Source: Erythrobacter mangrovi (lineage in GTDB: Bacteria > Pseudomonadota > Alphaproteobacteria > Sphingomonadales > Sphingomonadaceae). Taken from it: a stretch of 64,000 bases of DNA. Location: assembly GCF_013260645.1 (NCBI RefSeq), contig NZ_CP053921.1, positions 124,001-188,000 on the forward strand, read 5' to 3'. Positions 16,935 to 26,530 of the stretch are shown here, piece after piece (position 1 is the stretch's first letter; each line of letters begins with the position of its first letter). Below the pieces are notes generated by a model. The model was not told the origin of the DNA. It ran no database searches and worked only from the letters and a program-made list of their open reading frames with translations. A program made the translations under genes and the position numbers.

Positions 16935-18488
16935 TCAATTGACCTGTCGGTCACGCCCTTCCCAATAGGGTGCACGCAGTTCCCGGCGCAGGATCTTGCC
17001 GCTCGCATTACGCGGCAGGACATCGATGACGTCGATCGACTTGGGTACCTTGAACCCGGCCAAACGCTCGCGCGTCCAGGCGATGATATCGTTGGGATCC
17101 AGGTCAGCGCCCGGCTTGGGCACGACACAGGCCTTGACCGCTTCGCCCCAGGTATCGTCCGGCACGCCGATCACAGCCACCTCAGCCACTGCAGGGTGTC
17201 CATAGATCGCGCTTTCGACCTGCGCCGGATAGACGTTCTCACCGCCAGAGATGATCATGTCCTTCATGCGGTCCTGGATATAGACGTAGCCGTCCTCATC
17301 CATATAGGCCGCATCCCCGGTGTGCATCCAACCGTCGATCAGCGCGGAAGCGGTCGCATCGGGCAGGTTCCAGTAACCGGCCATGTTCGACGGGCTCTTG
17401 ACGATCAGTTCGCCGACTTCGCCGCGCGGCAATTCCTGCCCGTCCTCGCCGACGACCCGCAGTTCCGTTCCCGGAACCGCCCTGCCCGCGCTGCGCATCC
17501 GTTGGTTGCCGTCAAGCACGTGATCATCGGGCGGTAGCATAGCGATGGTGCCGGTGGTTTCGGTCATGCCGTAACATTGCAGGAAGCCTGCATCCGGCAT
17601 GGTCTTCACCGCCTCGCGCAGCAGATCGAGCGGGATCGGCGCAGCGCCGTACATGACATACTTCACCGCCGAGAAATCGGTGGTCTTCGCGAGCGGATGC
17701 TGGATCACCATCTGTAGTGCAGCAGGGACGATGAACAGCCGGGTGATGCCTTGTTCGAAAGCCTGCAGCACACCCGCCGGCGTGAATTCGGCCTGCACGA
17801 TGCCGCGAATGCCGGCGGCGATGGCCATAATGCCCAGCCCGGTACCGCCAATGTGCGCGCAGGGCATGCAGACCAGGATCGCTTCATCCTCATCCCATTT
17901 CGACCAGGGTTGGCCGGCCTCTTCGGCCGGCATGCGCAGCGCGAAGAGGTTGCGGTTGGTCAGGACTGCACCCTTGGGATTGCCCGTGGTTCCCGAGGTG
18001 TAGAGCTGGAGCACCGCATCGTCGGGTCCGGCAGGCTCGAAATCATTGGCCGGTGCAACTGCGATCTCTGCCATGGCGGTTGGAGTGTCGATCACCTCGG
18101 GTGGCGATTCCATCTGCTGGCAGGAGAGAGCGGCAAGTTCGTCAAAGTCGTGATCGATGAACAGCGCCTTGGCCCCGGTGTCGCCAAGAATGTAGGCAAT
18201 TTCCGGTGCCGCGAGGCGCCAACCGATGGGGACCATCACGATACCGGCGCGCGCCGCTGCATAGAACAGTTCGAAATAGTGGCGGGCGTTCTTGCCAAGC
18301 CAGGCGATTCGATCGCCCTTGCCGATCCCGTGCGCGGCCAACATCGCCACGATCCGCCGCGTCCGATTCTCCAGTTCGGCGAAAGTAATCGCCTTGCCGT
18401 CCTGCTCGAGTGCCGTGGCATCAGGCTTCTCCTGCGCCCAATGCCCGATCAGCTCGTCAAAAGTCAGCCGCTGCTTCTCCACCTTCAT
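16935..18488 (-). CDS. AMP-dependent acyl-CoA ligase (fatty/aryl acid type)
   Basis: 517 residues of the ANL adenylating family. The P-loop YTSGTTGNPKGA, the MTETTG motif, the W-x-HTGD block and the C-terminal GKILRREL with its catalytic Lys are all present, so it should activate a carboxylic acid through an acyl-adenylate to the CoA thioester. Chain length or ring specificity cannot be read. It is the last gene of a minus-strand run with a BASS carboxylate transporter and an ABA4-like membrane protein, 61 bp behind the latter. Confidence 0.9.
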   Translation of the reverse strand: MKVEKQRLTFDELIGHWAQEKPDATALEQDGKAITFAELENRTRRIVAMLAAHGIGKGDRIAWLGKNARHYFELFYAAARAGIVMVPIGWRLAAPEIAYILGDTGAKALFIDHDFDELAALSCQQMESPPEVIDTPTAMAEIAVAPANDFEPAGPDDAVLQLYTSGTTGNPKGAVLTNRNLFALRMPAEEAGQPWSKWDEDEAILVCMPCAHIGGTGLGIMAIAAGIRGIVQAEFTPAGVLQAFEQGITRLFIVPAALQMVIQHPLAKTTDFSAVKYVMYGAAPIPLDLLREAVKTMPDAGFLQCYGMTETTGTIAMLPPDDHVLDGNQRMRSAGRAVPGTELRVVGEDGQELPRGEVGELIVKSPSNMAGYWNLPDATASALIDGWMHTGDAAYMDEDGYVYIQDRMKDMIISGGENVYPAQVESAIYGHPAVAEVAVIGVPDDTWGEAVKACVVPKPGADLDPNDIIAWTRERLAGFKVPKSIDVIDVLPRNASGKILRRELRAPYWEGRDRQVN

Positions 18489-18549
18489 CCCCTCCGCTGT
18501 TTTCAGCCTCGGGTGGCATCATGGCATGTCGGTTGCGTCTTGCAACCAG

Positions 18550-18999
18550 CTATTCCCAGCGCCCCTGCTCGCGCGCGCGCTTTTCACGGATCAGCAACCA
18601 CAGGAACAATCCAATCGGGCCTGCCATGAAGGTTGCCAGCAGGATTGGTGCCTGCACCCAGCGGGTAAAGCCCTTCGCATCGGCATCGCGGGCAATCCAC
18701 ACACCGACAAACAGATCGAAGGCGAGATAGTGTATCCACCCGACGGTTACCCCACCGTCGCTGGCGAAGATCGCCCGGACCCCCTCGATGCTGCTGAAGT
18801 TCGCCGAAGGGCCTCCACCGACTGGGTCGAGCACGCCCCACAGGATGCCGACCAGCCCAACGGCATAGGCCATGCACAGCAGCCCCACACCGAGGTAGAG
18901 GGTCGCCGCGAGCAACGCTGGCCAGCGCGGCAAGAGGATCAGCGACGCCCACATAATCATCGCCAAGCCATTCGCCAGACTGAATGCAATTTCCCACAT
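18550..18999 (-). CDS. ABA4-like (DUF4281) membrane protein
   Basis: 149 residues with about four transmembrane segments and the family's conserved core GWIHYLAFDLFVG. ABA4 in plants acts in xanthophyll (neoxanthin) formation; the bacterial relatives have no established function. A carotenoid-related role is conceivable in a pigmented sphingomonad but is inference only. The gene starts 3 bp after the stop of the BASS transporter gene, so the two are almost certainly cotranscribed. Confidence 0.82.
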   Translation of the reverse strand: MWEIAFSLANGLAMIMWASLILLPRWPALLAATLYLGVGLLCMAYAVGLVGILWGVLDPVGGGPSANFSSIEGVRAIFASDGGVTVGWIHYLAFDLFVGVWIARDADAKGFTRWVQAPILLATFMAGPIGLFLWLLIREKRAREQGRWE

Positions 19000-19002
19000 G
19001 GA

Positions 19003-19977
19003 TCAGGTCCCTCTCTCCGTTCGGCGCCGCCACCAGCTTGCCAGCAGGCTACCCAGGACTACGTGATAGACCGCCGAAATCGCGCTGGGAACCGGGGCCA
19101 AGGCGGCCTGCATCGGGTTGGCGAATTGCGCGGCGAAACTCGGGGCGGCGGCAAGGGTGGAGCCAAGACCGCTGTTCTGCATGCCTACTTCGATGCTGGC
19201 CGTGCGCGCGACCTGCTCGTCGAAGCCGAACAGGCGCGTCAGGACATAGCCCAGTGCAAAGCCCGTCGCATGGAGCAGGAACAAGGCGACCAGCAAAACG
19301 CCGGCGTGCATGCTGATCAGGTCCTTCGAACGCGCGACGATCGCCCCGACAATCAGCACGACGAGCAGGATCGAAACCAAGGGAGCGATCGGTTCGACCC
19401 AGCGTGTGACCGTGGGCAACAACGCCCGCAAGGCAACACCCACCACCACAGGCACCAGAACCACCGCTATCATCGACTGGAACAGCGCCCAGCGATCGAT
19501 GTCGACGAACACCCCGGCAAGCGATCCTGCCAGCAAGGGTGTGGCGAAAACTGCCACCGTGGTGGAGGCCATGGTCATGGTCACCGAAAGGGCGACGTTG
19601 GCGCGCGCGAGAAAGGCCACGACATTGGAAGCCGTTCCGCCCGGGCAACAAGCGACCAGCACCAACCCTACCGCCAGCCCCATCTCAAGGCCCATCAGCT
19701 TCGCCAGGGCAAATCCTGCGAGCGGCATGATCGTGAACTGCAACGCGACGCCCGCAAGCACCGCCTTCGGCAATCGCAGCACACGCCTGAAGTCTTCGAC
19801 CGTCAGGGAAAGGCCCATGCCCAGCATGACCACGCCAAGCATCACACTGACCAATGGCTGTCCGAATGGCGCAAAGCGAGCATCGACCACCCACAGGAAC
19901 AGCGGCGGGACGAACCACGCGAGAAGCGTTCCTGCGACAGTCCAGAAGGCAAAGAGCCGTGTCGCCAGTCCGATCAT
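19003..19977 (-). CDS. BASS-family (bile acid:Na+ symporter) transporter
   Basis: 324 residues with nine to ten hydrophobic segments. Family marks are the VACCPGGTASNVV crossover and the IEVGMQNSGLG motif around the Na+ sites. Bacterial members import organic anions such as pantoate, pyruvate or ketoacids; the true substrate is open. It is tightly linked to the ABA4-like gene (3 bp) and lies 23 bp after the Rossmann-protein gene. Confidence 0.9.
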   Translation of the reverse strand: MIGLATRLFAFWTVAGTLLAWFVPPLFLWVVDARFAPFGQPLVSVMLGVVMLGMGLSLTVEDFRRVLRLPKAVLAGVALQFTIMPLAGFALAKLMGLEMGLAVGLVLVACCPGGTASNVVAFLARANVALSVTMTMASTTVAVFATPLLAGSLAGVFVDIDRWALFQSMIAVVLVPVVVGVALRALLPTVTRWVEPIAPLVSILLVVLIVGAIVARSKDLISMHAGVLLVALFLLHATGFALGYVLTRLFGFDEQVARTASIEVGMQNSGLGSTLAAAPSFAAQFANPMQAALAPVPSAISAVYHVVLGSLLASWWRRRTERGT

Positions 19978-20000
19978 GCCCCCTCCCCTTCTGACAAACC

Positions 20001-20696
20001 CTAGGTCTGCTCCGGCTTGGCCAGTGCGCGGGCCGCGCGCAGTATCCCATCGTTGTCATGGACGAAGCGTCCGCGCGCCGCGCGCTTGGCCAGCGACATC
20101 GCAGCCTCCGCCACCGTCTCGGCGCGGATACCGCGATACTTGCGCATCCCCCCGTGCAGCATGAGGTTCAGCACGGGCGCGGCAAGTATGCCCATCCGCT
20201 CGGCCGGGCGATGATCATTGGGACGATTGCCGAGGAGGAGTCCGGGCTGGAGCACATCGAGCCGGTCGAAGCGCAGCTTGGCGAGGTCGCGCTCCACCTC
20301 GCCCTTGACCCGCAGATAGAAGGTCTTGGAGGCGAAATCCGCCCCGACCGAACTGACGTGGACGAACCGCCCGACGCCATGGTCCTTGGCAGCCTTTGCA
20401 ACCGAAAGAACAAGGTCCTGGTCCACCGCCCGGAATGCCGCTTCGTCCTGTCCCGCCTTCTTCCAGGTCGTGCCGAGCGCACAGATGACCGCCTTCGGGC
20501 GCACCGCCTCGATCACTTCGCCCCAACGATCAGGCTCGGCGACGAACAGCTCCATGCGGATACCCTTGGGCAGCGGTGCCTCGCGCCGGGCAATGCCGGT
20601 CAGCCGCAGGTCTTCGCGCCCGATGCAGGCTTCCATCACCTTACCGCCGATCAGGCCGGTGGCGCCGACCAGTGCGATGCGCAGCGGCTCAGACAT
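20001..20696 (-). CDS. NAD(P)-binding Rossmann protein (atypical SDR, HTATIP2-like)
   Basis: 231 residues starting MSEPLRIALVGATGLIGG, a clean Rossmann glycine motif; the canonical SDR catalytic Tyr-x-x-x-Lys is not obvious, as in NmrA/HTATIP2-like proteins. A nine-residue upstream extension is open but lacks support. It overlaps the dgt stop by 8 bp. Possible roles range from a redox sensor to an oxidoreductase. Confidence 0.85.
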   Translation of the reverse strand: MSEPLRIALVGATGLIGGKVMEACIGREDLRLTGIARREAPLPKGIRMELFVAEPDRWGEVIEAVRPKAVICALGTTWKKAGQDEAAFRAVDQDLVLSVAKAAKDHGVGRFVHVSSVGADFASKTFYLRVKGEVERDLAKLRFDRLDVLQPGLLLGNRPNDHRPAERMGILAAPVLNLMLHGGMRKYRGIRAETVAEAAMSLAKRAARGRFVHDNDGILRAARALAKPEQT

Positions 20697-21882
20697 TGCT
20701 GAGCCCCTCGGGCGCGCGTCCATAGATGCGGCGTATCTGGTCGATGGCGTACCGATCAGTCATTCCCGCGATGAAATCGGCGATATGGCGGCTGCGCTCC
20801 GGCTCGCCCGCAGGCATCTGCGCGAGCCAGCTGTCCGGCATGGTAGAGGCGTCCTGGCTATAGGCGACGAATAGCCGGGCAATAACATCGCGAGCGCGCT
20901 CCGCAGTCGCGAGCTGTTCGGGGTGGCAATAGAGCCGGTCGTACATGAAGGCCTTCAACCGCCGCTCCTGCTCACGCATCGCGGGCGAGAAGGTAGCCAG
21001 CGCCTTGCCCGCCGATCGCACATCATCGACGCTGCCGATGCCCTTCACTTGCTCGCGCGTCTGGGTGAGCACATCGTTGACCATTAGCCCGATCTGCGTG
21101 CGGACGAGCTCGCGCAACTGCCGATCGCGGTTGGCATGCGGGAAACGCCGCTCGACCGCCCGCCACTGGTCGGCCAGAAGATCGAGCGTGAGCAGGTCAT
21201 CGAGCTCTAGGAAGCCCGCGCGCAAGCCATCGTCGATGTCGTGATTGTCATAGGCAATGTCGTCGGCAATCGCCGCGACTTGCGCTTCGAGCGAGCTCCA
21301 CTCACCGAGATCGAGCGGGAATGCCTCGTCGACCTGCGCCAGCGCCCAGTTAGGGGCGCTAACCGGGCCATTGTGCTTGGCCAATCCCTCGAGCGTCTCC
21401 CAGGTCAGGTTGAGCCCGTCGTGCTCGCAATAGGGGCTCTCGAGCCGCGCCAGGGTGCGGATGACCTGTGCGTTGTGATCGTAGCCCCCGGCATGGACCA
21501 TCGCTTCTTCAAGCGCTTTCTCGCCGGCATGGCCGAAGGGCGGGTGGCCGATGTCATGCCCCAGGCACAGCGCCTCGGTCAGATCTTCGTCGAGGCCCAG
21601 CTCGCGCGCGATCACCCGGCCGATCTGGGCCACTTCGATGCTGTGCGTCAGGCGCGTGCGGTAGTGATCGCCGTCGGGCGCGATGAAAACCTGGGTCTTG
21701 GAGCGCAAGCGGCGGAAGGCGATCGAATGGACGATGCGATCGCGATCGCGCTGGAACTCGCTGCGCGGCCCACGCGAGCCATCACGGTTCTCGGCAAATT
21801 CGCGCCCGCGGCTCTTGGCGGGATCAGCGGCGTAGCGGGCTCTTTCCATCGGTGGCGCGAGGCTTAGGTGAGCGGCCGCCAC
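20689..21882 (-). CDS. dgt: Deoxyguanosinetriphosphate triphosphohydrolase-like protein
   Basis: 397-residue HD-superfamily dNTPase that cleaves dNTPs to nucleoside and triphosphate. Metal ligands are visible at His80 (RLTHSIEV), His109-Asp110 (GHDIGHPPFGHAGE) and the Asp of IADDIAYDNHD. The N-terminal RRLRSKTQVF segment is also typical. It leads a minus-strand run (Rossmann protein, BASS, ABA4-like, ligase). Initiation at the ATG in PPMERARY is an alternative. Confidence 0.93.
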   Translation of the reverse strand: MAAAHLSLAPPMERARYAADPAKSRGREFAENRDGSRGPRSEFQRDRDRIVHSIAFRRLRSKTQVFIAPDGDHYRTRLTHSIEVAQIGRVIARELGLDEDLTEALCLGHDIGHPPFGHAGEKALEEAMVHAGGYDHNAQVIRTLARLESPYCEHDGLNLTWETLEGLAKHNGPVSAPNWALAQVDEAFPLDLGEWSSLEAQVAAIADDIAYDNHDIDDGLRAGFLELDDLLTLDLLADQWRAVERRFPHANRDRQLRELVRTQIGLMVNDVLTQTREQVKGIGSVDDVRSAGKALATFSPAMREQERRLKAFMYDRLYCHPEQLATAERARDVIARLFVAYSQDASTMPDSWLAQMPAGEPERSRHIADFIAGMTDRYAIDQIRRIYGRAPEGLSNV

Positions 21883-21923
21883 CCGACAACGTGAACAGAC
21901 CGCGAACCACGGGGGTTATCGGC

Positions 21924-21960
21924 AAAAAGAAAGGGCCACGCGGTAGATACCGCGCAGCCC
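21924..21960 (-). terminator. Terminator downstream of the subtilase gene
   Basis: On the minus strand a hairpin GGGC-x2-CGCGGTA / TACCGCG-x2-GCCC (plus coordinates 21933-21960) with a 2-bp internal mismatch is followed by a T-rich run (plus-strand AAAAAGAAA at 21924-21932). It separates the subtilase gene from dgt. Confidence 0.75.
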
Positions 21961-21984
21961 ATTCAGGTTACGACAGCCAACTGG

Positions 21985-23127
21985 TTAGTTGATGCCGATC
22001 ATGTCCGGATTGTTATCCGGATCTCCACTGACAGGTCCGCCATTCGAGATTCCGCCGAGCAGCAGCAGGCCCGCAGCATGCGGGCTGGCCATCGAGGTGC
22101 CCGAAAGCGTTGCGTAGCCGCCGTCCTTGTAGGTCGAGTAGATCGAAGAACCCGGCTCCGCATAGTCGATGGGCGGATTGCCGTAATTCGAGAAGCTCGA
22201 CCACTTGTCACCCTTCGCAAAGGACGAGATGGTGTAGATGTTCGCCCCATTGGCCGATGCGGGCGACCGGGTGTTCGCATCCGTGCTCTCATTCCCCGCG
22301 GCGATTGCGAACTTCAGGCCGCTGCCGGCCGCCGTTACTACCGCATCGTTGAGCGCCTGGCTGAACCCTCCACCGAGGCTCATGTTGGCGACATCGCCCG
22401 TCGAAAAATTGTCGGCTGCGTAATCGATGCCCGCGATCACGCCGCTGTTCGACCCGGAACCGTTGCGGGTCAGTACCTTGACCGGGACGACCTTGATCCC
22501 CGGCGCTACGCCATAGACCCCGATGCCATTGCCCCGTTTGGCGCCGATAATGCCGGCGACATGGGTGCCGTGGCCGTTAAGGTCGTTGCCGTCGCTTTCG
22601 CGCGTGAAGCTGGCTGCGCGGCTCGTGTCGACGTTCAGGTCCGGATGGTCGTAGTCGATGCCGGTATCGATCACCCATGCGGTCTTGGTGATGCCGGTCA
22701 GGCCACCGCCGACGCGCACGACACCCCAGGGATCGGTCTCTGGAGGAGGAGACCCGCCACCGCCGCCGGGCTTCTTGCCCCTGCCCTGGGCATCGATGCT
22801 CATCAGCTGATCCTGCTCGCAATAGGCGATGCGCGGATTGTTCGCCTGCATCCTGCTGATGCCTTGGGCCGACGCATTGATCGAGAAACCGCGAATGGTG
22901 TTCTGGTAGGTGAATCCTACGCGCCCTCCAGCGGCATTGGCCGACCGAGCGGCTTCAGCCCGAACATTGCTCTTCGCGACCAGGCCCGGATTGAAAACGC
23001 AGATATAGGCGTTGTCGATCTTGGCTCCCTTAGCCGCAGTCGATTGGGCCGTGCCGGTCGAAACCGAGCCGGCACTGGCAAGCGCGACGGCGCTAACGGC
23101 CGCAATACGCCCGACGGAAATTTTCAT
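21985..23127 (-). CDS. Secreted subtilisin-like serine protease (S8)
   Basis: 380 residues from the ATG at 23127, preceded by a good GGAAGGGA site. The parts are a signal peptide (about 1-28), an I9-like propeptide (about 38-112), a Gly/Pro-rich linker (118-132), and a catalytic domain with Asp154 (VIDTGID), His186 (GHGTHVAG) and Ser345 (GTSMASPHAAG); the oxyanion Asn is in AAGNE. It is expected to be exported and self-activated. It has its own downstream terminator and appears monocistronic. Confidence 0.92.
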   Translation of the reverse strand: MKISVGRIAAVSAVALASAGSVSTGTAQSTAAKGAKIDNAYICVFNPGLVAKSNVRAEAARSANAAGGRVGFTYQNTIRGFSINASAQGISRMQANNPRIAYCEQDQLMSIDAQGRGKKPGGGGGSPPPETDPWGVVRVGGGLTGITKTAWVIDTGIDYDHPDLNVDTSRAASFTRESDGNDLNGHGTHVAGIIGAKRGNGIGVYGVAPGIKVVPVKVLTRNGSGSNSGVIAGIDYAADNFSTGDVANMSLGGGFSQALNDAVVTAAGSGLKFAIAAGNESTDANTRSPASANGANIYTISSFAKGDKWSSFSNYGNPPIDYAEPGSSIYSTYKDGGYATLSGTSMASPHAAGLLLLGGISNGGPVSGDPDNNPDMIGIN

Positions 23128-23291
23128 GATGCGAGTCCCTTCCCCCATGAAGTGGAAGGTGCAGCATGGACCCAGACAAGGAGGTCACAAGGGGTTGATG
23201 GTTAATTTGGGCTAAAAAATTCCCGGTGTCGCCGAAAAGTCGCAGCGGAAGCCCCCATCCTCAGCACGGATTGCATCCCATGGATGGAATC

Positions 23292-24263
23292 TCAGGTCCC
23301 GTTGGCATCCTTGCCTGTGGCCAAAGTCTTTCCAAGCCATGCCTCCAGGTCGGTGGCGCTGCGATCAGCGGCCTCTTCCATCGGAATGTGCCCGATGCCC
23401 GGATAGGCGACCAGCGTGGCGTTTGGCAGGTTCGCCATGTACCATTTGGCCGCGTCGAAGGGGATCAGCGCATCCTCCTCACCCCATATGACCAGCGTCG
23501 GGACCTTCATCGCGGCCACTTGTTCGGCGGTGAAGCTGCGGCGCGGAGTGCCGAAACGTTGGCGCGTTGCGTCGCGGTTGCCCGGGTATCGGGCAAGCTC
23601 CCAGTAGCGGTCGATCGCCGCATCGGTGACCACGGCCTGGTTGGAGACGCTCTGCGAGTAGCTCTTCTTCACCAGCGAGCGCGGGAGAAACTGGCTCAGC
23701 AAGTCACCGATCACCGGCTTGCCCGCGAGATTGAAGATGATATTGCCGCCGCCCCTGCGGTCGATCGGTGCGCCACTCGCATCGACCAGTACCAGCGCGT
23801 CGAGCCTCTCGGGATGCGCGAGGGCATAGGCCATGGCGATCCCGCCCCCCATCGAATTGCCCGCAAGCGTGAAGCGTTCGAGCTCGAGTGCATCGGCCAC
23901 CTGGTCGACATCTTCGACGAAGGCATCGATATCGTACCGATCATCGGGAACCGCGCCGGTCAGGCCGTGGCCGCGCTGGTCATATCGGATCACGCGGTAG
24001 TGATCGTCGAGCGCTTCGGTCCATTTCTGCCAGGTGTGCAGGTCGGCGTTTGAGCCATGCAACTGCACAATCACGGGCGCGTCGCGCGGTCCCTCATCGC
24101 GAATGTGGTAGGTCCGACCATCGGGAAAATCGAGCTTCTGCGATGGCGGGCCGCCATATTTCGCCCACATCGCGTCCGGATCGGTGTCGGGTACGCGAAG
24201 GGCGAAGAAACCGATCACGAGTAGAGCGACAACTACGCCCAGGACACGCCAAAACCGTTTCAT
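23292..24263 (-). CDS. Membrane-anchored alpha/beta hydrolase
   Basis: 323 residues: one N-terminal transmembrane anchor (about 6-23), then an alpha/beta hydrolase fold with oxyanion HGS, nucleophile Ser137 (GNSMGGG), Asp264 (WGEEDALIP) and His292 (GIGHIP). Substrate unknown; the periplasmic face is likely. Its ATG overlaps the stop of the diheme cytochrome gene (ATGA), so it is the distal member of a coupled operon of exported proteins. Confidence 0.88.
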   Translation of the reverse strand: MKRFWRVLGVVVALLVIGFFALRVPDTDPDAMWAKYGGPPSQKLDFPDGRTYHIRDEGPRDAPVIVQLHGSNADLHTWQKWTEALDDHYRVIRYDQRGHGLTGAVPDDRYDIDAFVEDVDQVADALELERFTLAGNSMGGGIAMAYALAHPERLDALVLVDASGAPIDRRGGGNIIFNLAGKPVIGDLLSQFLPRSLVKKSYSQSVSNQAVVTDAAIDRYWELARYPGNRDATRQRFGTPRRSFTAEQVAAMKVPTLVIWGEEDALIPFDAAKWYMANLPNATLVAYPGIGHIPMEEAADRSATDLEAWLGKTLATGKDANGT

Positions 24264-25270
24264 GGGGCCATCTCCTCGATCCAGCGGCGTACCACCGCGA
24301 GCCCTTCCTCGTCGACCGTCGACTTGCCGATTTCAGGCATGGCAATCCCCCCCTCGGTGGTCGACATGCGATAGGGCAGGATCGAATGGTCGGGCGAACC
24401 CGGCACGATGTCGAACAGGAAACCACCCGCTCCCCGTCCGGCTGCGACGGGGCGCTTGCCGATCCCCAGCGCATGCGGATCCTGCTGTTCCCACCGTAGG
24501 TCGAGCCCGCTGTTCGAGGCAGTTGCACCGGGCCGGTGGCAATGCGCACAATTGACGTCGAGATAGGCGCGTGCGGCCTTGACCACCGGCACGCCGTCAC
24601 GCTCTTCCCACAGCGGCAACTGGTCGGCATCCTGCGGCATCGCGTCGAGATGACCCGCTGCAACCATACTCGCGAGCCAGTCATGCGAAAGATTCCGCAC
24701 CTTGGGTCCGATCGGGATGACGGCTCCTTCGAGGCCGTGGCATTCCTTGCACTGGTTCTTGTTCGGAACGCGATAGCTGATCGCTTCGCCCTTGGGGGTG
24801 ACGAGATCGAGCCGCGCGCCGGCGACTGCCAGCCGTGCCTCGGTCTGTTCCTCGTTCCACAGGTAAGGAAGTGCCAGCCAGCCATCCGCACGGTGCAGCA
24901 GCACCCGCGTTTCAATCAGGCGGCGCTTGCCACCTTCCGGGAAGGCGAAGGTCTTGATCAGGGCGGTGCCGACCGGGAGTTCGAGCAGCTTCTCACCCTG
25001 CGCCAACGCCTTTGCCCCCTTGGGAACATAGATGAAGCGCAACTTCTCCGCCCCGTCCGAATAGAGCGGGGTGTTGAGGCGATAGGGCATCACCCCCTCA
25101 GCCGGGACTTGTTGGGGAGCATCCGTGAAGAAGCCGAACTCGGCCAGGGTGCGCGGCAGGCCCGGTTCGGTGATCGTCGCTTCGTTTACGACTGCAGTCG
25201 GGCTGGCCTGCACCGCCAATGCGCCGGCCAGGGCCAGCGCGGCGCAGGCCGCCCAGGCGACATGCCTCAT
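24260..25270 (-). CDS. Diheme c-type cytochrome (SO2930/HNE_0200-like)
   Basis: 336 residues with a signal peptide (about 1-22) and two heme-attachment sites, CKECH (Cys174-His178) and CAHCH (Cys241-His245), plus likely Met ligands such as IAMPEIG. The layout, with a heme-free N-terminal half (NTPLYSDGAEKLRFIYVP) and two hemes in the C-terminal half, matches the uncharacterised family that I recall being paired with a parallel beta-helix protein. It is periplasmic, presumably an electron carrier or redox enzyme. It overlaps both neighbours by 4 bp. Confidence 0.87.
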   Translation of the reverse strand: MRHVAWAACAALALAGALAVQASPTAVVNEATITEPGLPRTLAEFGFFTDAPQQVPAEGVMPYRLNTPLYSDGAEKLRFIYVPKGAKALAQGEKLLELPVGTALIKTFAFPEGGKRRLIETRVLLHRADGWLALPYLWNEEQTEARLAVAGARLDLVTPKGEAISYRVPNKNQCKECHGLEGAVIPIGPKVRNLSHDWLASMVAAGHLDAMPQDADQLPLWEERDGVPVVKAARAYLDVNCAHCHRPGATASNSGLDLRWEQQDPHALGIGKRPVAAGRGAGGFLFDIVPGSPDHSILPYRMSTTEGGIAMPEIGKSTVDEEGLAVVRRWIEEMAP

Positions 25271-26472
25271 CTGCTAAGCCTCTCGTCGAGCGCGGCAGGC
25301 GCGCCGATCCCCTCGCGGTAGAACACCTCGACCGGGCGCGGCGCGTTTTGCAGCAGCGTCGGCTGCGCGTCGCCGAGACCTTGGCCCTGTTCCTGCAGGT
25401 TGAGATTCCAGCCTACGATGCCCGGTGCGACCGCAAGCGTGGTCGCCGGATTGCCCAGCCCGTCCCACAGCAGCGGCGGCAACTCGCCGCCGAATGCCGC
25501 CATCAGGGCTTCCTTGCCTTCGATCTGCGGGTCGTAGCCGCCCTGATCGATCAGGTTCGCCCCGATCGTGACATTGCGCGGGATCGGCTCATAGCGCGGA
25601 TCGTCATATTGCTGGGGGTAGGCGACGACCATTATCGGCGCGGTCGGGTTGCCCGAAAGGATGTTGTTTTCGACCAGCACCCGGTCATTGGCCATGACCA
25701 TGATCCCGGTTCCGCGACGCACACCAGCAACGATATTGCCCGGCGGTGCGAAATTGGGGGTATCATTGGCCACAACCAGATTGTTGGCGACGATGACGTT
25801 GCCGCCGCCCATCACCGGAAGGCCGGGCAGGTCGAACACCAGAATGCCGCCGGTATTGCGCGTGGCGATATTGTGTTCGACCAGCGCGTTGCGGCTGTTC
25901 TCGATCTCGATCCCGGCAACATTGGCCTCGGCGATCGAATTGCGCACGGTGATGCGGTTCGATTGGCCGACATAGATTCCCGCGTCGGAGGCGCCCGTTA
26001 CCTTGCAGCCATCGATCAGGATGCCGTCGCTTTCGACCGGATAGAGGCCATAGGCGCCGTTGGTGGCGGCCGGGCCATTGGTCCAGGTCACCCGGATGCG
26101 GTGATAGACGATATTGTCCGCGCCCTTCGACTTGATCCCATCACCCTTGGGGTTCTCCAGCGCGAAATCGCGAAGGGTGACGTTGTCGCTGGTGACCAGA
26201 AGCCCCTCGCCCGCGCCCTGCTGCCCGGTGAAGTCGAGTACCGTGCCATCCATTCCCGCGCCGCGGATGGTCACACCCTCCACGTCGAGGCTGAGCCCGT
26301 CGTTAATCGCATAGCGTCCGGCGGACAGTACGATCTCGTCGCCTGGTTCAGCGAGGATCAGCGCTTCCTGCAGCCGTTCCTGCGCGCCTTCGCCCGGCGT
26401 GATAGTGTGTGTTGCGGCCAATGCAGGAGCCGAGCTGGCGAGCAGCGCAGCGGCAAGTGTCATTCGGAACAT
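25267..26472 (-). CDS. Secreted parallel beta-helix repeat protein
   Basis: 401 residues from ATG 26472 (RBS GGGAGAG), with a signal peptide (about 1-19). Residues about 30-330 consist of short NosD/CASH-like beta-helix turns rich in Asn and Gly (VTIRGAGM, NNLVVAND, VENNILSGN). The C-terminal about 70 residues are not repetitive. It belongs with the diheme cytochrome downstream, a pairing I recall as conserved. No catalytic residues can be assigned; it may bind or modify a polysaccharide or act as scaffold. The frame continues upstream, but without signal or domain. Confidence 0.85.
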   Translation of the reverse strand: MFRMTLAAALLASSAPALAATHTITPGEGAQERLQEALILAEPGDEIVLSAGRYAINDGLSLDVEGVTIRGAGMDGTVLDFTGQQGAGEGLLVTSDNVTLRDFALENPKGDGIKSKGADNIVYHRIRVTWTNGPAATNGAYGLYPVESDGILIDGCKVTGASDAGIYVGQSNRITVRNSIAEANVAGIEIENSRNALVEHNIATRNTGGILVFDLPGLPVMGGGNVIVANNLVVANDTPNFAPPGNIVAGVRRGTGIMVMANDRVLVENNILSGNPTAPIMVVAYPQQYDDPRYEPIPRNVTIGANLIDQGGYDPQIEGKEALMAAFGGELPPLLWDGLGNPATTLAVAPGIVGWNLNLQEQGQGLGDAQPTLLQNAPRPVEVFYREGIGAPAALDERLSR

Positions 26473-26530
26473 GAGTCTCTCCCTTGCGACGCATAGTGCC
26501 GCAAGAAAGGGCGATTGCAAGCTGGCTTGC

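Noticed and set aside
18292..20004. 570-codon plus-strand open frame
   Set aside because: Antisense to the BASS, ABA4-like and ligase genes; extremely Gln/His/Arg-rich composition and no domain.
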